From positions 1-64,000 of the forward strand of contig JROS01000039.1 in the NCBI GenBank assembly GCA_000769715.1: 64,000 nucleotides of DNA. Direction: 5' to 3'. Below, piece after piece: positions 9,109 through 19,600 of the stretch. The notes beneath the pieces are model-generated. The model was not told the DNA's origin, ran no database searches, and saw nothing but the letters and a program-made list of their open reading frames with translations. The translations under genes were made by a program, and so were the position numbers. The stretch is from Desulfobulbus sp. Tol-SR. Lineage in GTDB: Bacteria > Desulfobacterota > Desulfobulbia > Desulfobulbales > Desulfocapsaceae. Positions within the stretch are counted from its first letter, which is position 1; each line of letters starts with the position of its first letter.

Positions 9109-10232
9109 ACCAGGTTCCGGTTCATCAGGGCGGCCGATGCCGGCAAGGCCGCGGGATCGTAAACGACCCGTCGCCGGCCGTCCTGTCCGGTGAACGGCCA
9201 ACCGCCGGCCGCCACCGACCGGCCGTGCAGCAGATGCTCCCACTGCGGATAGTAATGCCACGTGTTCTCGGCAAAATTTATCGCCCCGCAGCCTTTGTCC
9301 TTGAGCAGGGCATTGACCCGCCGGCAGTGCTCCTGATCCTGAAGGAAGAAGCTGAAGTGGGTGGCCGTATCGCCTTCGGGGTCGACCAGCTGCCGGAAGC
9401 CGACACCGGGAATCGCGGCGGCCGCCTCCCTGAGACGGGCCTTGTTCTTGCGCTGCTCGGTGAGCATCATATCGAGCTTGGCCAGTTGGGCCAGACCGAT
9501 CGCCCCCTGGATCTCCATCATCCGGTAGTTGGTGCCGATGAACCGGCGCCCCTCGCCGCCCCTTCCCCCCGGGTTGACCACATGGTCATGGCCGTGATCG
9601 TGGTACTCCGACATGGTTCGCCACAGGGCCTCGTCGGCGGTGATGATCATCCCGCCCTCGCCGGTGGTCAGGGTCTTGACCGGATCAAATGAAAAAGTGC
9701 CGCATCGGCCGAAGGTGCCGAGATGCCGGCCCTGGATCCGGCCGCCGGCCGACTGGGCCGTATCCTCGAGGACCGGGATGGCATGGCTGTCGGCAATCTC
9801 GACGATCTCGGCGATACGCGCCTGGGCCCCGAGCATGTGGACCGGGACGATGCAGCGGGTCTTGGCATTGATTTTTTTCTTCAGGTCCGCCGGGTCCATA
9901 TTCATGGTTGCATCGACCTCGGTGAACACCGGGATCGCCCCCAGTTCCAGAATCGCCTCCCAGGTGGCGACGAAGGTGAAGCCCTGGGTGATGACCTCAT
10001 CTCCCGGGCCGACGCCGAGGGCGGCGAGGGCGACCTTCAGGGCCGCGGTCCCCGAGGTCACCGCCTGGGCATAGCCGGTGCCGCAATAGCCGGCAAATTT
10101 CTCCTCGAACTCCCTGACCTTGTAGACACCCCTGCGCTGCTCGGCGAACTCATAGCGAAACAGGACACCGGTATCGAGCACATCCTGTATCTGGCGTTTT
10201 TCCTCTTCACCGAAGACCTCAAATCCTGGCAT
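9030..10232 (-). CDS. kdnA: KdnA-like PLP aminotransferase (8-amino-3,8-dideoxy-octulosonate synthesis)
   Basis: DegT/DnrJ/EryC1-family sugar aminotransferase of 400 residues. From memory of the Shewanella KdnA sequence, the start MPGFE-FG-EEK, the segment around DHGHDH, GLAQLAKLD...QRKNKA and DPEGD all align, more closely than to other DegT proteins. The PLP lysine lies in SFDPVKTLTTGEGG. KdnA puts an amino group at C8 of a Kdo-like sugar that replaces Kdo in lipopolysaccharide inner core. ATG at 10232 fits the family start and is preceded by GAGAGGAAG; upstream in-frame starts would add unrelated residues. The partner oxidoreductase gene kdnB is not in the window, so the sugar product is inferred. 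Its 3' end overlaps lpxK on the other strand. Confidence 0.8.
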   Translation of the reverse strand: MPGFEVFGEEEKRQIQDVLDTGVLFRYEFAEQRRGVYKVREFEEKFAGYCGTGYAQAVTSGTAALKVALAALGVGPGDEVITQGFTFVATWEAILELGAIPVFTEVDATMNMDPADLKKKINAKTRCIVPVHMLGAQARIAEIVEIADSHAIPVLEDTAQSAGGRIQGRHLGTFGRCGTFSFDPVKTLTTGEGGMIITADEALWRTMSEYHDHGHDHVVNPGGRGGEGRRFIGTNYRMMEIQGAIGLAQLAKLDMMLTEQRKNKARLREAAAAIPGVGFRQLVDPEGDTATHFSFFLQDQEHCRRVNALLKDKGCGAINFAENTWHYYPQWEHLLHGRSVAAGGWPFTGQDGRRRVVYDPAALPASAALMNRNLVYPVSIRMTEERLAAMSEALTRAASV

Positions 10233-10309
10233 ATCTTCCTCTCTCTCTTGTCTGTATATTGAATGACGATCGCGGTCCCGACCCGGGGGACGAAGATGGT
10301 GGCGACGGG

Positions 10310-11161
10310 CTACAGCAACAGGCCGTTGTCGATCAGCCGCACCCTGCCGTTGATCTTCACCGCCAGGGCCATGACGCTGTCCTGATTGATTGTTGTGCCG
10401 GGGGCGAGGGACCACCGGTCAACGATGGTGACATAATCGACCTGACAGCCTTCGTGGGCGTTGATGAATGCAATGGCGCCGGCGATCAGATCGGCGACGG
10501 AGGTCGTGTTGCTCGAGTCCCGGACTGTGTCGCGGGCCTGGCCGATCGCCTGCGACAGGCACAGGGCCGTCTGCCTCTCCGCCGCCGTCAGATAGCTGTT
10601 TCTGGAACTCAGGGCCAGGCCGTCCTTTTCCCGGACGATCGGATGGCCGACGATCTCGATCTGGAAATTGAGGTCGCGGACCATGCGCCGGATGAGCGCC
10701 AGTTGCTGCAGGTCCTTTTCGCCGAAGACGGCGACATGGGGGGTCATCAAGTGAAACAGCTTGGTGACGATGGTCGCCACCCCATCGAAATGCCCCGGCC
10801 GGTCGGCGCCGCACAGCCCCCGGGAAATCCTGCTCAGCGATACCCTGGTCTGGAATTCCGGCTCGAACATCTCCTCCGCCACCGGGGCGAACAGGGCATC
10901 GACCCCCTCCTGTTCGGCCAGCCGGCGATCCCGGTCGAGGTCGCGCGGATAGGCGGCGAGGTCCTCACGCGGCCCGAACTGGATCGGATTGACGAAGAGA
11001 CTGACAATAGTTCTCGTGCCGAGTGATCGCGCCAGCCGCATCAGCGACAGATGGCCCTCGTGGAACCATCCCATGGTCGGCACGAGGACGATGCGCCGGC
11101 CCTCTTCCCTCCAGCCGCCGGTTAGCCGGACGACCTCCTCGCTCTTTTCGATCAGTTTCAC
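10310..11161 (-). CDS. panC: Pantothenate synthetase
   Basis: Condenses pantoate with beta-alanine using ATP in coenzyme A synthesis. The 283-residue product has VPTMGWFHEGHLSLMRLAR (nucleotide-binding HxGH region), FVNPIQFGPREDLAAYPRD, the GADRPGHFDGVATIV loop and VFGEKDLQQL. The GTG start at 11161 overlaps the stop of the upstream TPR gene (GTGA). panB and panD are not nearby. Confidence 0.95.
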   Translation of the reverse strand: MKLIEKSEEVVRLTGGWREEGRRIVLVPTMGWFHEGHLSLMRLARSLGTRTIVSLFVNPIQFGPREDLAAYPRDLDRDRRLAEQEGVDALFAPVAEEMFEPEFQTRVSLSRISRGLCGADRPGHFDGVATIVTKLFHLMTPHVAVFGEKDLQQLALIRRMVRDLNFQIEIVGHPIVREKDGLALSSRNSYLTAAERQTALCLSQAIGQARDTVRDSSNTTSVADLIAGAIAFINAHEGCQVDYVTIVDRWSLAPGTTINQDSVMALAVKINGRVRLIDNGLLL

Positions 11162-11853
11162 TGTTTGACCTTCAGACGTGCGATTTTATCTTCGATAACC
11201 CGTTTCCCTGGATCGGTCGGGCCCTTGTCGGCCAGGGTCGCGAGATAGGTCGTGAGGGTCTCGATGGCCTTGTCGGTATTTCCCCGGGTTTCGAGAATCC
11301 TCGCCACCCCGGTGGAGCCGATGGCCTGATAGCCGTCGATGTCCTTCAACTCCTGATAGGCGGCCGAGGCCTCGTCATACTCGTGGCCGGCCTCTTTGGC
11401 CTGGGCGAAGCCGAAGACCGTCAGGGCATAGAGCGGATCCGATGTGCCGAGATCGCTGCGGATGCGGTGGTACTGTTCGGCCGCCTCCTTGAACTTTGAA
11501 CCGGCCATGGCGAGATGAGCCAGTTCGACTTCCGCCCAGCGGGCCGAGGTCGTTCCGGCGAATTCCGCCGCTACCGTCCTGAGGGCCTTCTCCTTGTCGT
11601 CGCCGGCCTTCTGCAGGGCGATGGTAAGGGCCGAAGTCGCCTGTTCGATCCGTTTCTGGCGATAGGAATCATAGAGGGCCAGGGCGACGACGGTGATCAG
11701 GACGGCGGCGACGATCACCTGGATCATCCGTTTGTTCCGGCGGATATAGCCGATGACGGCCGGCGGCAGATTGAAATGTTCCAGCAACCCTTCCACGTCG
11801 CCCATGGCGCTGGGTTCCACATGTTTCTTGTCGAAAACGCTTTCTCCGCCCAT
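11158..11853 (-). CDS. Single-pass membrane protein with a periplasmic TPR-like domain (YfgM-like)
   Basis: The 231-residue protein has a hydrophilic N-terminus of about 40 residues, one membrane helix (MIQVIVAAVLITVVALALY, roughly residues 43-61) and a C-terminal region of alternating amphipathic helices of tetratricopeptide type (AEVELAHLAMAGSKFKEAAEQYHRI, AYQELKDIDGY). YfgM-type proteins of this layout act near the Sec translocon with periplasmic chaperones; here the role is inferred only from architecture. ATG at 11853 has AGGAG upstream. Coupled to panC, with no obvious functional link. Confidence 0.75.
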   Translation of the reverse strand: MGGESVFDKKHVEPSAMGDVEGLLEHFNLPPAVIGYIRRNKRMIQVIVAAVLITVVALALYDSYRQKRIEQATSALTIALQKAGDDKEKALRTVAAEFAGTTSARWAEVELAHLAMAGSKFKEAAEQYHRIRSDLGTSDPLYALTVFGFAQAKEAGHEYDEASAAYQELKDIDGYQAIGSTGVARILETRGNTDKAIETLTTYLATLADKGPTDPGKRVIEDKIARLKVKQ

Positions 11854-11991
11854 TCAGGATCTCCTTGCTCGTATCATTTCTCTCTGCGGTAAACTTCCCA
11901 AATCAAGCCGCAAAGTATAATATATGCCAAGGCTGCTGTCCATCCACAATCCCCCTTTCTCAGCGTCCAACCGCTGATCGACGATCTCCCC

Positions 11992-13404
11992 ATGCCGATT
12001 CCCCATCCCGATGAAGTCCTGACCGTCACTCAGATTACCCAATCGATCAGGGAACTGCTCGAGGGCAATTACCGCTTTGTCCATATCCGGGGAGAGATTT
12101 CGAACCTCCGCATCCCCTATTCCGGCCACCGCTATTTTGTCCTCAAGGACAGCACCGCCCAGCTCAGGGCGGTGCTGTTCAAACAGCAGGAGCGCTACCT
12201 CGACCGGCCCATCGAGGATGGGCAGCAGGTGATCTGCCATGGCCGGATCTCGGTCTACGAGCAGCGCGGCGAGTATCAGCTGATCGTCGACAGTGTCGAA
12301 CAGGCCGGTTCGGGGATGCTGCAGATCGCCTTCGAAGAGTTGAAAAACCGGCTCGCCAGCGAAGGCCTCTTCGATCCGGGCCGCAAACGGCCGATACCGG
12401 CATTCCCGGAGTCGATCGTGATGATCACTTCGCCGACCGGAGCCGCGATCCATGATTTTCTGACGGTCTGGCGCCGCCGCCGGTCGGTCGCCGCGATCCG
12501 TCTGCTGCCGGTCAGGGTCCAGGGCAGGGGCGCCGGCGAGGAGATCGCCCGGGCCATCGATACGGCCAACCGGCTGGTCGCCGCCGACCTCATCGTGATC
12601 TGCCGGGGCGGCGGATCGATCGAGGATCTGTGGGCCTTCAACGAAGAATGCGTCGCCCGGGCCATCGTCCGCTCCTCGCTCCCGGTGGTTACCGGGATCG
12701 GTCATGAAATCGATTTCACCATTGCCGATTTCTGCGCCGACCTGCGGGCCCCGACCCCGACCGGCGCCGCCGAACGGATCATCCCCGACGGCACCGTCCT
12801 GCTCGAGAGGATCGCCGCCCTGCACCGCCGCCTGCGGCACTCGCTGGTTCGCCATCTCGCCGTCGAAGAACGGCGACTGGCCGCCTGCGGCAAGACGCTG
12901 GCGGCATTTCCGGACCATCTCGAACGTCTGGCGCTCCAACTCGATCTCATCATCCATCGCTTCAGCCGGACCTCCGATGCGTTTCTCCGGACCAGGGAGC
13001 AGCGGCTGGCCCAGCTTCTCGCCCGTCTCGAGACCCAGACGCCGCTGCACCAGCTGCAGCTCAAGGGCCTGCGCCTGGAGCATCTGCAGCAACGGCTGGG
13101 GCGTAACATCGCCGCCATCCTGCACACCATGGAGTCCCGCCTTGCCGCGGCGGCGGCCCTGCTCCATTCCGTCAGCCCGCTGGCGACCCTGGCCCGGGGC
13201 TATGCGATCGTCAGGAAACAGGAGGCGACGACCAGGCAGTGGACGGTGCTCACCGACAGCGGCGAGGTGGCCCGGGGCGACAGGGTCGATGTCCTTCTCG
13301 CCCGGGGCGGCCTGTCCTGCGAGGTGCTGGCGACCACTCCGGCCACGACGTCGCCCGCTGCGGAAGAACGTCCTACACCCGGAAGTACGGCAGACGAACG
13401 GTGA
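11992..13404 (+). CDS. xseA: Exodeoxyribonuclease VII large subunit
   Basis: Catalytic subunit of exonuclease VII, which degrades single-stranded DNA to oligonucleotides. The 470-residue protein has an N-terminal OB fold (TVTQITQSIRELLE, VHIRGEISNLR, GHRYFVLKDSTAQLRAVLF), the central catalytic domain (SPTGAAIHDFL, ICRGGGSIEDLWAFN, GIGHEIDFTIADFCADLRAPTP) and a long coiled-coil region ending in LARGYAIV. The small subunit xseB is not adjacent. No clear ribosome binding site precedes the ATG. The last 32 bases are antisense to the end of the decayed kinase gene. Confidence 0.95.
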   Translation: MPIPHPDEVLTVTQITQSIRELLEGNYRFVHIRGEISNLRIPYSGHRYFVLKDSTAQLRAVLFKQQERYLDRPIEDGQQVICHGRISVYEQRGEYQLIVDSVEQAGSGMLQIAFEELKNRLASEGLFDPGRKRPIPAFPESIVMITSPTGAAIHDFLTVWRRRRSVAAIRLLPVRVQGRGAGEEIARAIDTANRLVAADLIVICRGGGSIEDLWAFNEECVARAIVRSSLPVVTGIGHEIDFTIADFCADLRAPTPTGAAERIIPDGTVLLERIAALHRRLRHSLVRHLAVEERRLAACGKTLAAFPDHLERLALQLDLIIHRFSRTSDAFLRTREQRLAQLLARLETQTPLHQLQLKGLRLEHLQQRLGRNIAAILHTMESRLAAAAALLHSVSPLATLARGYAIVRKQEATTRQWTVLTDSGEVARGDRVDVLLARGGLSCEVLATTPATTSPAAEERPTPGSTADER

Positions 13405-15348
13405 AGGCCGTTCCCTTCCCTGGCTCCGATTGCACCTGGATCGTCCCCTTATGCTGGTCGTGGATGATGAAATAGGCAATCGACATGCCGAGGCCGGTGC
13501 CGAGACCAACCGGTTTGGTGGTGAAAAAGGGCTCGAATATCCGTTTCCTCGTCTTCTCATCCATGCCCGGCCCGTTGTCGGCTATTTCAACCGTCACCAC
13601 CTGTTCGTCGGCCCTGATGGCGATCATCAGTCGCGGCGCATCGTCGACAAATTGCTTGTCGGCCAGGGCATAGGCGGCATTCTTGACGATATTGAGGAAA
13701 ACCTGCTGGATGTTGGTCGCCTCGCAGGGCACCAGCGGGATCTCCCCATCGTAGTGTCGGACGATCTCGATCCGGCGGAAGTCATAGCGCTTCTTCAGAT
13801 CATAGTCATTCATCGCCAGCTCCAGTGCAGCATCCATCAGTCTGCCGATTTCCTGACTGGAAAAACTCGCGTCGCTCTTGCGGCTGAACGACAGCATGTT
13901 GAGGACCAGCTGGGCGGCACGCTTGGCCGAATCATTGATCGCATGGCACATCTCGTCGATCCCCCTGGCCTTGAGATAGGCCTCGACATCCTCCATCCGG
14001 ATGCCGAGCGAGGCCGCAACCTCGTTGTTTTTTGCGCAACTCCGGCGACAACCGGTTCTGCACCACCTGGAGATTCTGGAGGATGCCGGCCAGCGGATTG
14101 TTGATCTCATGGGCCAACCCGGCCGCCAGCCCGCCGACCGACAGCATCTTTTCCGACTGGATCATCAGCTCTTCGGTCCGCACCCTCTCCGTCACGTCAT
14201 CGATTCGGATGACGGCGCCGGTGACGTGCTCGGCGACCAGCGGATAGACGGTGATCGTGGCGTAGCGGGTTTCCCCGTCCTGGGCATAAGGGACGTTGCG
14301 CTCCTCATTGGGTCTTGGGCCACGCCTCTCCATTGCGCTCCAGGAACGACTGGTAGGAAACGATCGATCGGTCATTGTTCAGGAAGGCGATATACCCTCG
14401 CTCGCTGCGGGTGATCTCGAGCATCCTGGCCAGGGTGAAATCGCTGATCTCCTTCTGCGAGGCCTCCGTCATCGTCGAAATCCTGAGCAGCGTGTCGAGC
14501 CTGATCTTGTCGGCCTGGATCAGGTGTTCCTTTTCGATCTTCTCGTCAACCATCCGGTTGGCGAACTCGCCGAGGGCGGCAAATTCCGCATACTGGACAT
14601 CGTCCTCGTCGAACTTGATTTTGCGGTCGGCCGCATCCTTGAAAAAATCGGTAAAGAGACTGATGCCGTGTTTTATCTTCAGCGAATGGAAATACGTAAC
14701 GATCCCGACGACGGTGATGGTCAGGAGAAACAGGAACAGAAAGACGGCGACTTCCCGGTAGACGATCTTCAAATGTCTGCTGCTTTCCCGCTGGATCGTC
14801 TCTTCCATCTCATCCATGTCGATGCTGGTGACAAATACCCAGTTCCAGGGGGGATACGCCTTGACGTAGCTCATTCTCGCCACATCCTCGGTCGTGCCGG
14901 ACCTGTGTCGTACATATTCGATAAACCCGCCGTTGACGCCTCTCTGGGCCATGGCCCGCAGCTGTCGGCCGAAGGGGGTGTCGTGGGCATCGACGAGCGT
15001 CGATACCTTGCGACCGCTCCGCATTTCTTCAAAGTCGATCAAGGTCACGCCTTCGGCACTGAAGCAGGCAACCGAACCGTTCTTGCCGAAATGGATTTTT
15101 TTCAGCCGACCGAGGACATCTTCCTTCACCTGCGCCTGCATGTCGTCCTCGTAGATTCCGGTGCCGATGAACCAGTTGAACGGTTCGAAGGATCTGACAA
15201 TCGAGACCTTGGGGTAATTTCTGCCGTCGACCTCCGGTTTCGGCCACAGATATCTGTATATTCCGGCGCCCCGTTCGCTGACGATATCGATCATATCCTT
15301 GAAGACATAGGCCCCGTTCGCGTCCCTGAATGATAGCGTTGGCGGATG
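13373..15348 (-). pseudogene. Decayed sensor histidine kinase (Cache - GAF remnant - PAS remnant - HisKA - HATPase)
   Basis: Kinase sequence is spread over three frames. From about 15348 to 14305 the frame encodes a double Cache sensor (IDIVSERGAGIYRYLWPKPEV; YVKAYPPWNWVFVTSID), a membrane helix and the first 40 or so residues of a GAF domain (ARMLEITRSERGYIAFLN), then stops. The next frame gives a PAS tail and the phosphoacceptor helix (VGGLAAGLAHEINNPLAG) and shifts again at a run of six A (14028-14033 on the plus strand as T). The third frame carries the complete ATPase domain: NIVKNAAYAL, DNGPGMD, FFTTKPVGLGTGLGM. The GAF-to-PAS jump suggests an internal deletion, and an in-frame start is lacking, so this is most likely a pseudogene. 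Sequencing error could explain single shifts but not the missing domains. Confidence 0.85.
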
Positions 15349-15370
15349 CTGTCAAGGGCAAACCGGTAAC

Positions 15371-16494
15371 TCAGAATATCGAGGTCAATTGCACCATATC
15401 GAGCCCCTGGTGGTCCTCGGGGCCGAATTCGAGGACCAGTCCGCCGAGTTCGAAGCGACCGACCTCCTCCATTGTCCGGATGAAACTTTCTCTCGTCAGA
15501 ACACCTTTCACCTCTCTGACAACAGCGCAGAAGAGGCGGCCGGCGATATACCCTTCGAACGAGGTGAATTCCGGAGAGGCATCGTGTTGGTAGGTATCCA
15601 TGGCCGCGACATATTCTCTGACCAGAGGGATCCGGTTGTCCCACGGAAAGGGGACGACCTGGGAAATGATGACATTGCCGCCGAAGGTGCCAAGTGTTTT
15701 CTGCAGGACGGAGGAGCCGACAAAGGAGATGTTGCTGAAAAGGATGTTTTCCCCATGGCGAAGTTTGCTCAGCTTGATGAATTCAGCGCAGGCGGTATAG
15801 GTCCCCACCAGCAGAACGGCCTGCGGATCGGCCCTGTAGATGTCGTTCATCCCGCCCAGCACGGCGACGGTGTTACGTTCGTAGGTCCCGGTGGACACGA
15901 GTTTCAGGCCGCGCCGGGCAAGCGCGATCCGGGCGCCGTCGAGGCCGGACCTGCCATAGCTGTCGTTCTGGTAGAAACAGGCGATGCGGCTGAGCTTCAG
16001 GCGGTCGACGAAATGCGAGACGACCTTCTCCATTTCCTGGTAATAGCTGCCGCGGATATTGACGACATATTTCCTGAAAGGGGTGCGGAGGAACTCCGCT
16101 CCGGTGTGGGGGGCGAAAAAGGGGACATTCCGCTGTTCGGTCAAGGCGAGGACCGCCTCGGAGGTTGGCGTCCCCAATTCTCCGATTATCAGGAAAACGT
16201 TGTTTTTTCTATCAGATGGCGGGTGTTGGCGATGGCCAGGTACGGTTCATAGCCATCATCGATGGTCAACAGGACGATCTCCCGGCCGTTGACCCCGCCC
16301 TGCTGGTTGGCCTCCGCAAATGCGGCGAGCAGCCCGCTCCGCAACTCGATTCCAAGATACCTTGACGGGCCGGTCAGGGCGCAGGATTGGCCGAGGATAA
16401 TGGGCTCCTTCTCTGCCGGGCCATACGCCGGGGCCGGGAGCACCAGGACGATCAGGATCAGAACTATGCTGGCGAAAAGGGGTGGACGTGTCAT
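15371..16494 (-). pseudogene. Frameshifted LivJ-like periplasmic binding protein or receptor domain
   Basis: The ATG at 16494 opens a signal peptide (MTRPPLFASIVLILIVLVLP) and the start of a Peripla_BP_6 domain (IILGQSCALTGPSRYLGIELR). The frame breaks at a run of six A (plus-strand T at 16203-16208) and continues one frame over as a long binding-protein body (AHRGSY-like NIRGSYYQEMEKVVSHF; FYQNDSYGRSGLDGARIAL; SFEGYIAGRLFCAVV), ending at 15371 after EFGPEDHQGLD without the usual last strand. It runs directly into the kinase remnant, so both may have been one large receptor kinase with a LivJ-type sensor, an architecture known in deltaproteobacteria, or two neighbouring genes. Neither reading is intact. 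Confidence 0.8.
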
Positions 16495-16697
16495 CGTATG
16501 CCCTGGCGACAAAATTCCGGCGGCCGTCAGCGGTCGCCGGCGAGGGACATCCGCTCCAGCCGTTCTGCCGGCAGCGGATACGGTCCCTGACAGGCTGGAA
16601 GGATACCGGTTTCTCCGCCATTATTCCACTGCATCTTCGCCGTTGGTAAAAAACGGTGGTTTCAGGATGGATCGTCGGATCGACCATTCTGCAGCCG

Positions 16698-19600
16698 TCA
16701 CCCGCCCGTCCCGAGCGCCTCCGCCTGCTCCACCGTCAGGGTGATCGCGCCGTAATCCTGCTCGACGGTGCCGGCCAGGACATAGGCCCGACCGCTCTGC
16801 AGCAGGTGGGCGCAACGGCGATAGACCGGCGGGAAGAAGGTGGCCTCGACGATGCCGGTCTCATCCTCGAAGGTCAGGAACTCCATGGCCTCGCCGCTCT
16901 TCGTCGCCACCAGCTTGCCGGTCAGCAGCCAGACGGCGCAGCGCACCCGGCGATTGACGCATTCGCCGAGCCGGGCGACCTTGACCAGGCCCGGCGGCAC
17001 CCGGCCGATCAGGGTCACCGGGTGATCGCTGCAGAGAAAACCGAGCACCGCGTACTCGCGGCGCAGCAGCGTCGTACGGTCCGGCGGCGGCAGCGGCGGC
17101 GGTTCGGGCAGCACGGCCGGAAAAAGCGAGGCCGCCTTCGCCGTCTCGCGCAGGCGCAGGAAGACGGCCCATTGCCAGAGCAGGGCGGTGCGGTTGCCCC
17201 CCGGATCCAGGCTGTCCATCGCCCCGGCATGGATCAGGGCCCGGGCCTCGTCGTCGGCCGGCCGGACCCGGTGCCAGAAATCAACGGCAGCGACGAATTT
17301 TCCCTGCTGCCGAGCCACCAGCAGCCGGTCGAGACAGGCGGCGGAGAGCCCGGCGACCGACTGCAGGCCGACCCGCAGCGATCCAGGCCGTCCCTGCCAC
17401 CGGCGGTCGCCGGCGTTGACATCGGGCGGCAGGACCGTAAGCCCCAGCCGTTTGGCCTCGGAGACATAGGCAAAGGTCGAATAGTAGCCGCCCTGGTTGG
17501 AGATCACCGCCGCCATGAACTCGGCCGGGTGGTGGCGCTTGAGATAGGCCGCCTGGAACGAGACCCGGGCGTAGGAGGCGGAGTGGGGCTTGCAGAAGGA
17601 GTAGCCGTCGAAACTCAGCATCATCCGCCAGACCGGGTCGATATCGGCCTCGGCGACCCCCCGCCGGCGACAGCCGTCGTGGAAACGCCGGTGGTAGTCC
17701 TGCAGCTGCAGGACCTTGTCCTTCTTCGCCATCACCTTGCGCAGGCCGTCGGCATCGGCATGACTGAAACCGGCCAGGGCCACCGCCACCCGCGACACGT
17801 CCTCCTGGTAGACCATCAGGCCGTAGGTCTCGTCGAGGATGTCGCCGACCGCCGGATGCAGCGGCTGCCAGCTGCCGCCATGCAGCCGCCGGACGTATTC
17901 ACGAACGAACTCGTTGGCGGCCGGACGGATGATCGACGACTGGATCACCAGCTGCTCGAAGTCGCCGCTGCCGGCCTTCCGCTCCAACAGGCGCATGGCC
18001 GGGCTCTCGATGTAGAAACAGCCCATGGTCCGGCCGGAGGCGACGGCCTCCCTGGTCGGCCGATCGTCTTCCGGGTTCCAGCCGGACTCGGCCAGCGGCG
18101 TCCCGCCCTGCCGTACCGCCGCGATACAGTCGCGGATGACGCCGAGGCTGCGGTTGCCGAGGATGTCGATCTTGACCAGTCCCGCCTCCTCGGCGCCGTC
18201 CTTGTCCCACTGGATGATCGGCACCCTGATCGGCATCTTTTTGACGGCGTATTCGATCGGGACATAGTCGGTGATCGGTCCGGGGGTGATGATTACCCCG
18301 CCGGAATGGACCGACAGATGGCGCGGCAGGCCGATCAACCGGGTTGCCAGGCGGAGGATCGCCGGCCAGGGGGCGGAGAAGTCCTGGTCGGCCAGCGACG
18401 GCAGGCCCTGCAACCGCTCTTGCAGCCCATCGCCGTCGCCGCGGGAGAGCCAGGGCAGGCGGCGGGTCAGCCGCGCGATCTCGCCCTCCGGGAGGCCGAA
18501 GACCTTGGCGGTCTCGCGGATCGCCATCCGCGGCTGAAAGCGGATATGGTTGCAGACCATCGCCGCCTGGCCGGCGTGGTCGCCCAGGATGTCGGCCAGG
18601 ACCTCATCGCGCTCGTCCCAGGCGAAATCGATGTCGATGTCCGGGGGGTCGCGGCGGCCGGGGTTGAGAAAACGCTCGAAATAGAGGTTGTAGCGGATCG
18701 GGCAGACGTTGGTGATGTCGAGGCAGTAGGCGACCAGCGAGGCGGCGCCCGAACCGCGGCCGCAGATCCGCCGTTTGTGGCGGCGGCCGTCCGCCCCCTT
18801 GCGGTGGACGATGTCGCGGACGACCAGAAAATAGGCGGAATAGCCCATCGTCGCGATGATCCGCAGTTCATGCTCGAGCCGGTCGACCACCGTCTCGCCG
18901 AGGTCGTCGCCGTAGCGGCGGCGGGCCCCGGCGTAGGCTCTGCGCCGCAGCACCTGGACAGCCTCCCCTTCCCCGCCCCGGCGCCAGGGCGGCATGACGA
19001 TGCCGAAGGCCGGACCGGTGAAGGCGCAGCGCTCGGCCACCGCCAGCGTCGCTTCCACCACCTCCGGCCACACGGCGAAGCGGCGGCGGTACACCTCCGG
19101 CCCGCACAGCGGGTGGACCCCGGCCGGAGACTCCAGGGTTTCCAGGCGACTGAGGGTGGTAGTGCCGGCGATCGCCCGCAGCAGACGATAGAGGTCGCGC
19201 TGCTCTTCACCGGCGAGCCGGCTGGCCGGGGTGGCGACGGCGACAACGCCCCGGCTTCCGGCCCAGTTTCTGAGCCGGCGGCCGGCTTCGGTCGGCTGCG
19301 GGCCGAGATCGGCGACCGGCGCCAGCCCTCGTTCCCACAATTCGTCGAGCAGCGGCAGATGATCGCCGAGGATGGTCAGCCCCTCGCTGCCATCGGCCAG
19401 CGCCGCCGCGAGATCAAAGCCGGCCGGGTCGTGGCGCCGGCTCAGCAACCGGCAGAGGCTGGCATAACCGGCCTCGTCCTCGACCAGGCAGGTGGCCCGG
19501 CGCATGGTGCCGGGCTCGGAGATCTCGGCGCCGACCACCGGCCGCAACCCCTCCCGCCGGCAGGCGGCGAGAAAAGGCCACAGGCCGTAGAGGTTGTCGC

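Noticed and set aside
14028-16208. Programmed frameshifting at the A6 runs in the decayed kinase locus (both read AAAAAACAACG on the minus strand)
   Set aside because: The two sites need shifts in opposite directions and neither fits the 0-frame of an A-AAA-AAC slippery heptamer. The locus also has domain losses that frameshifting cannot explain.
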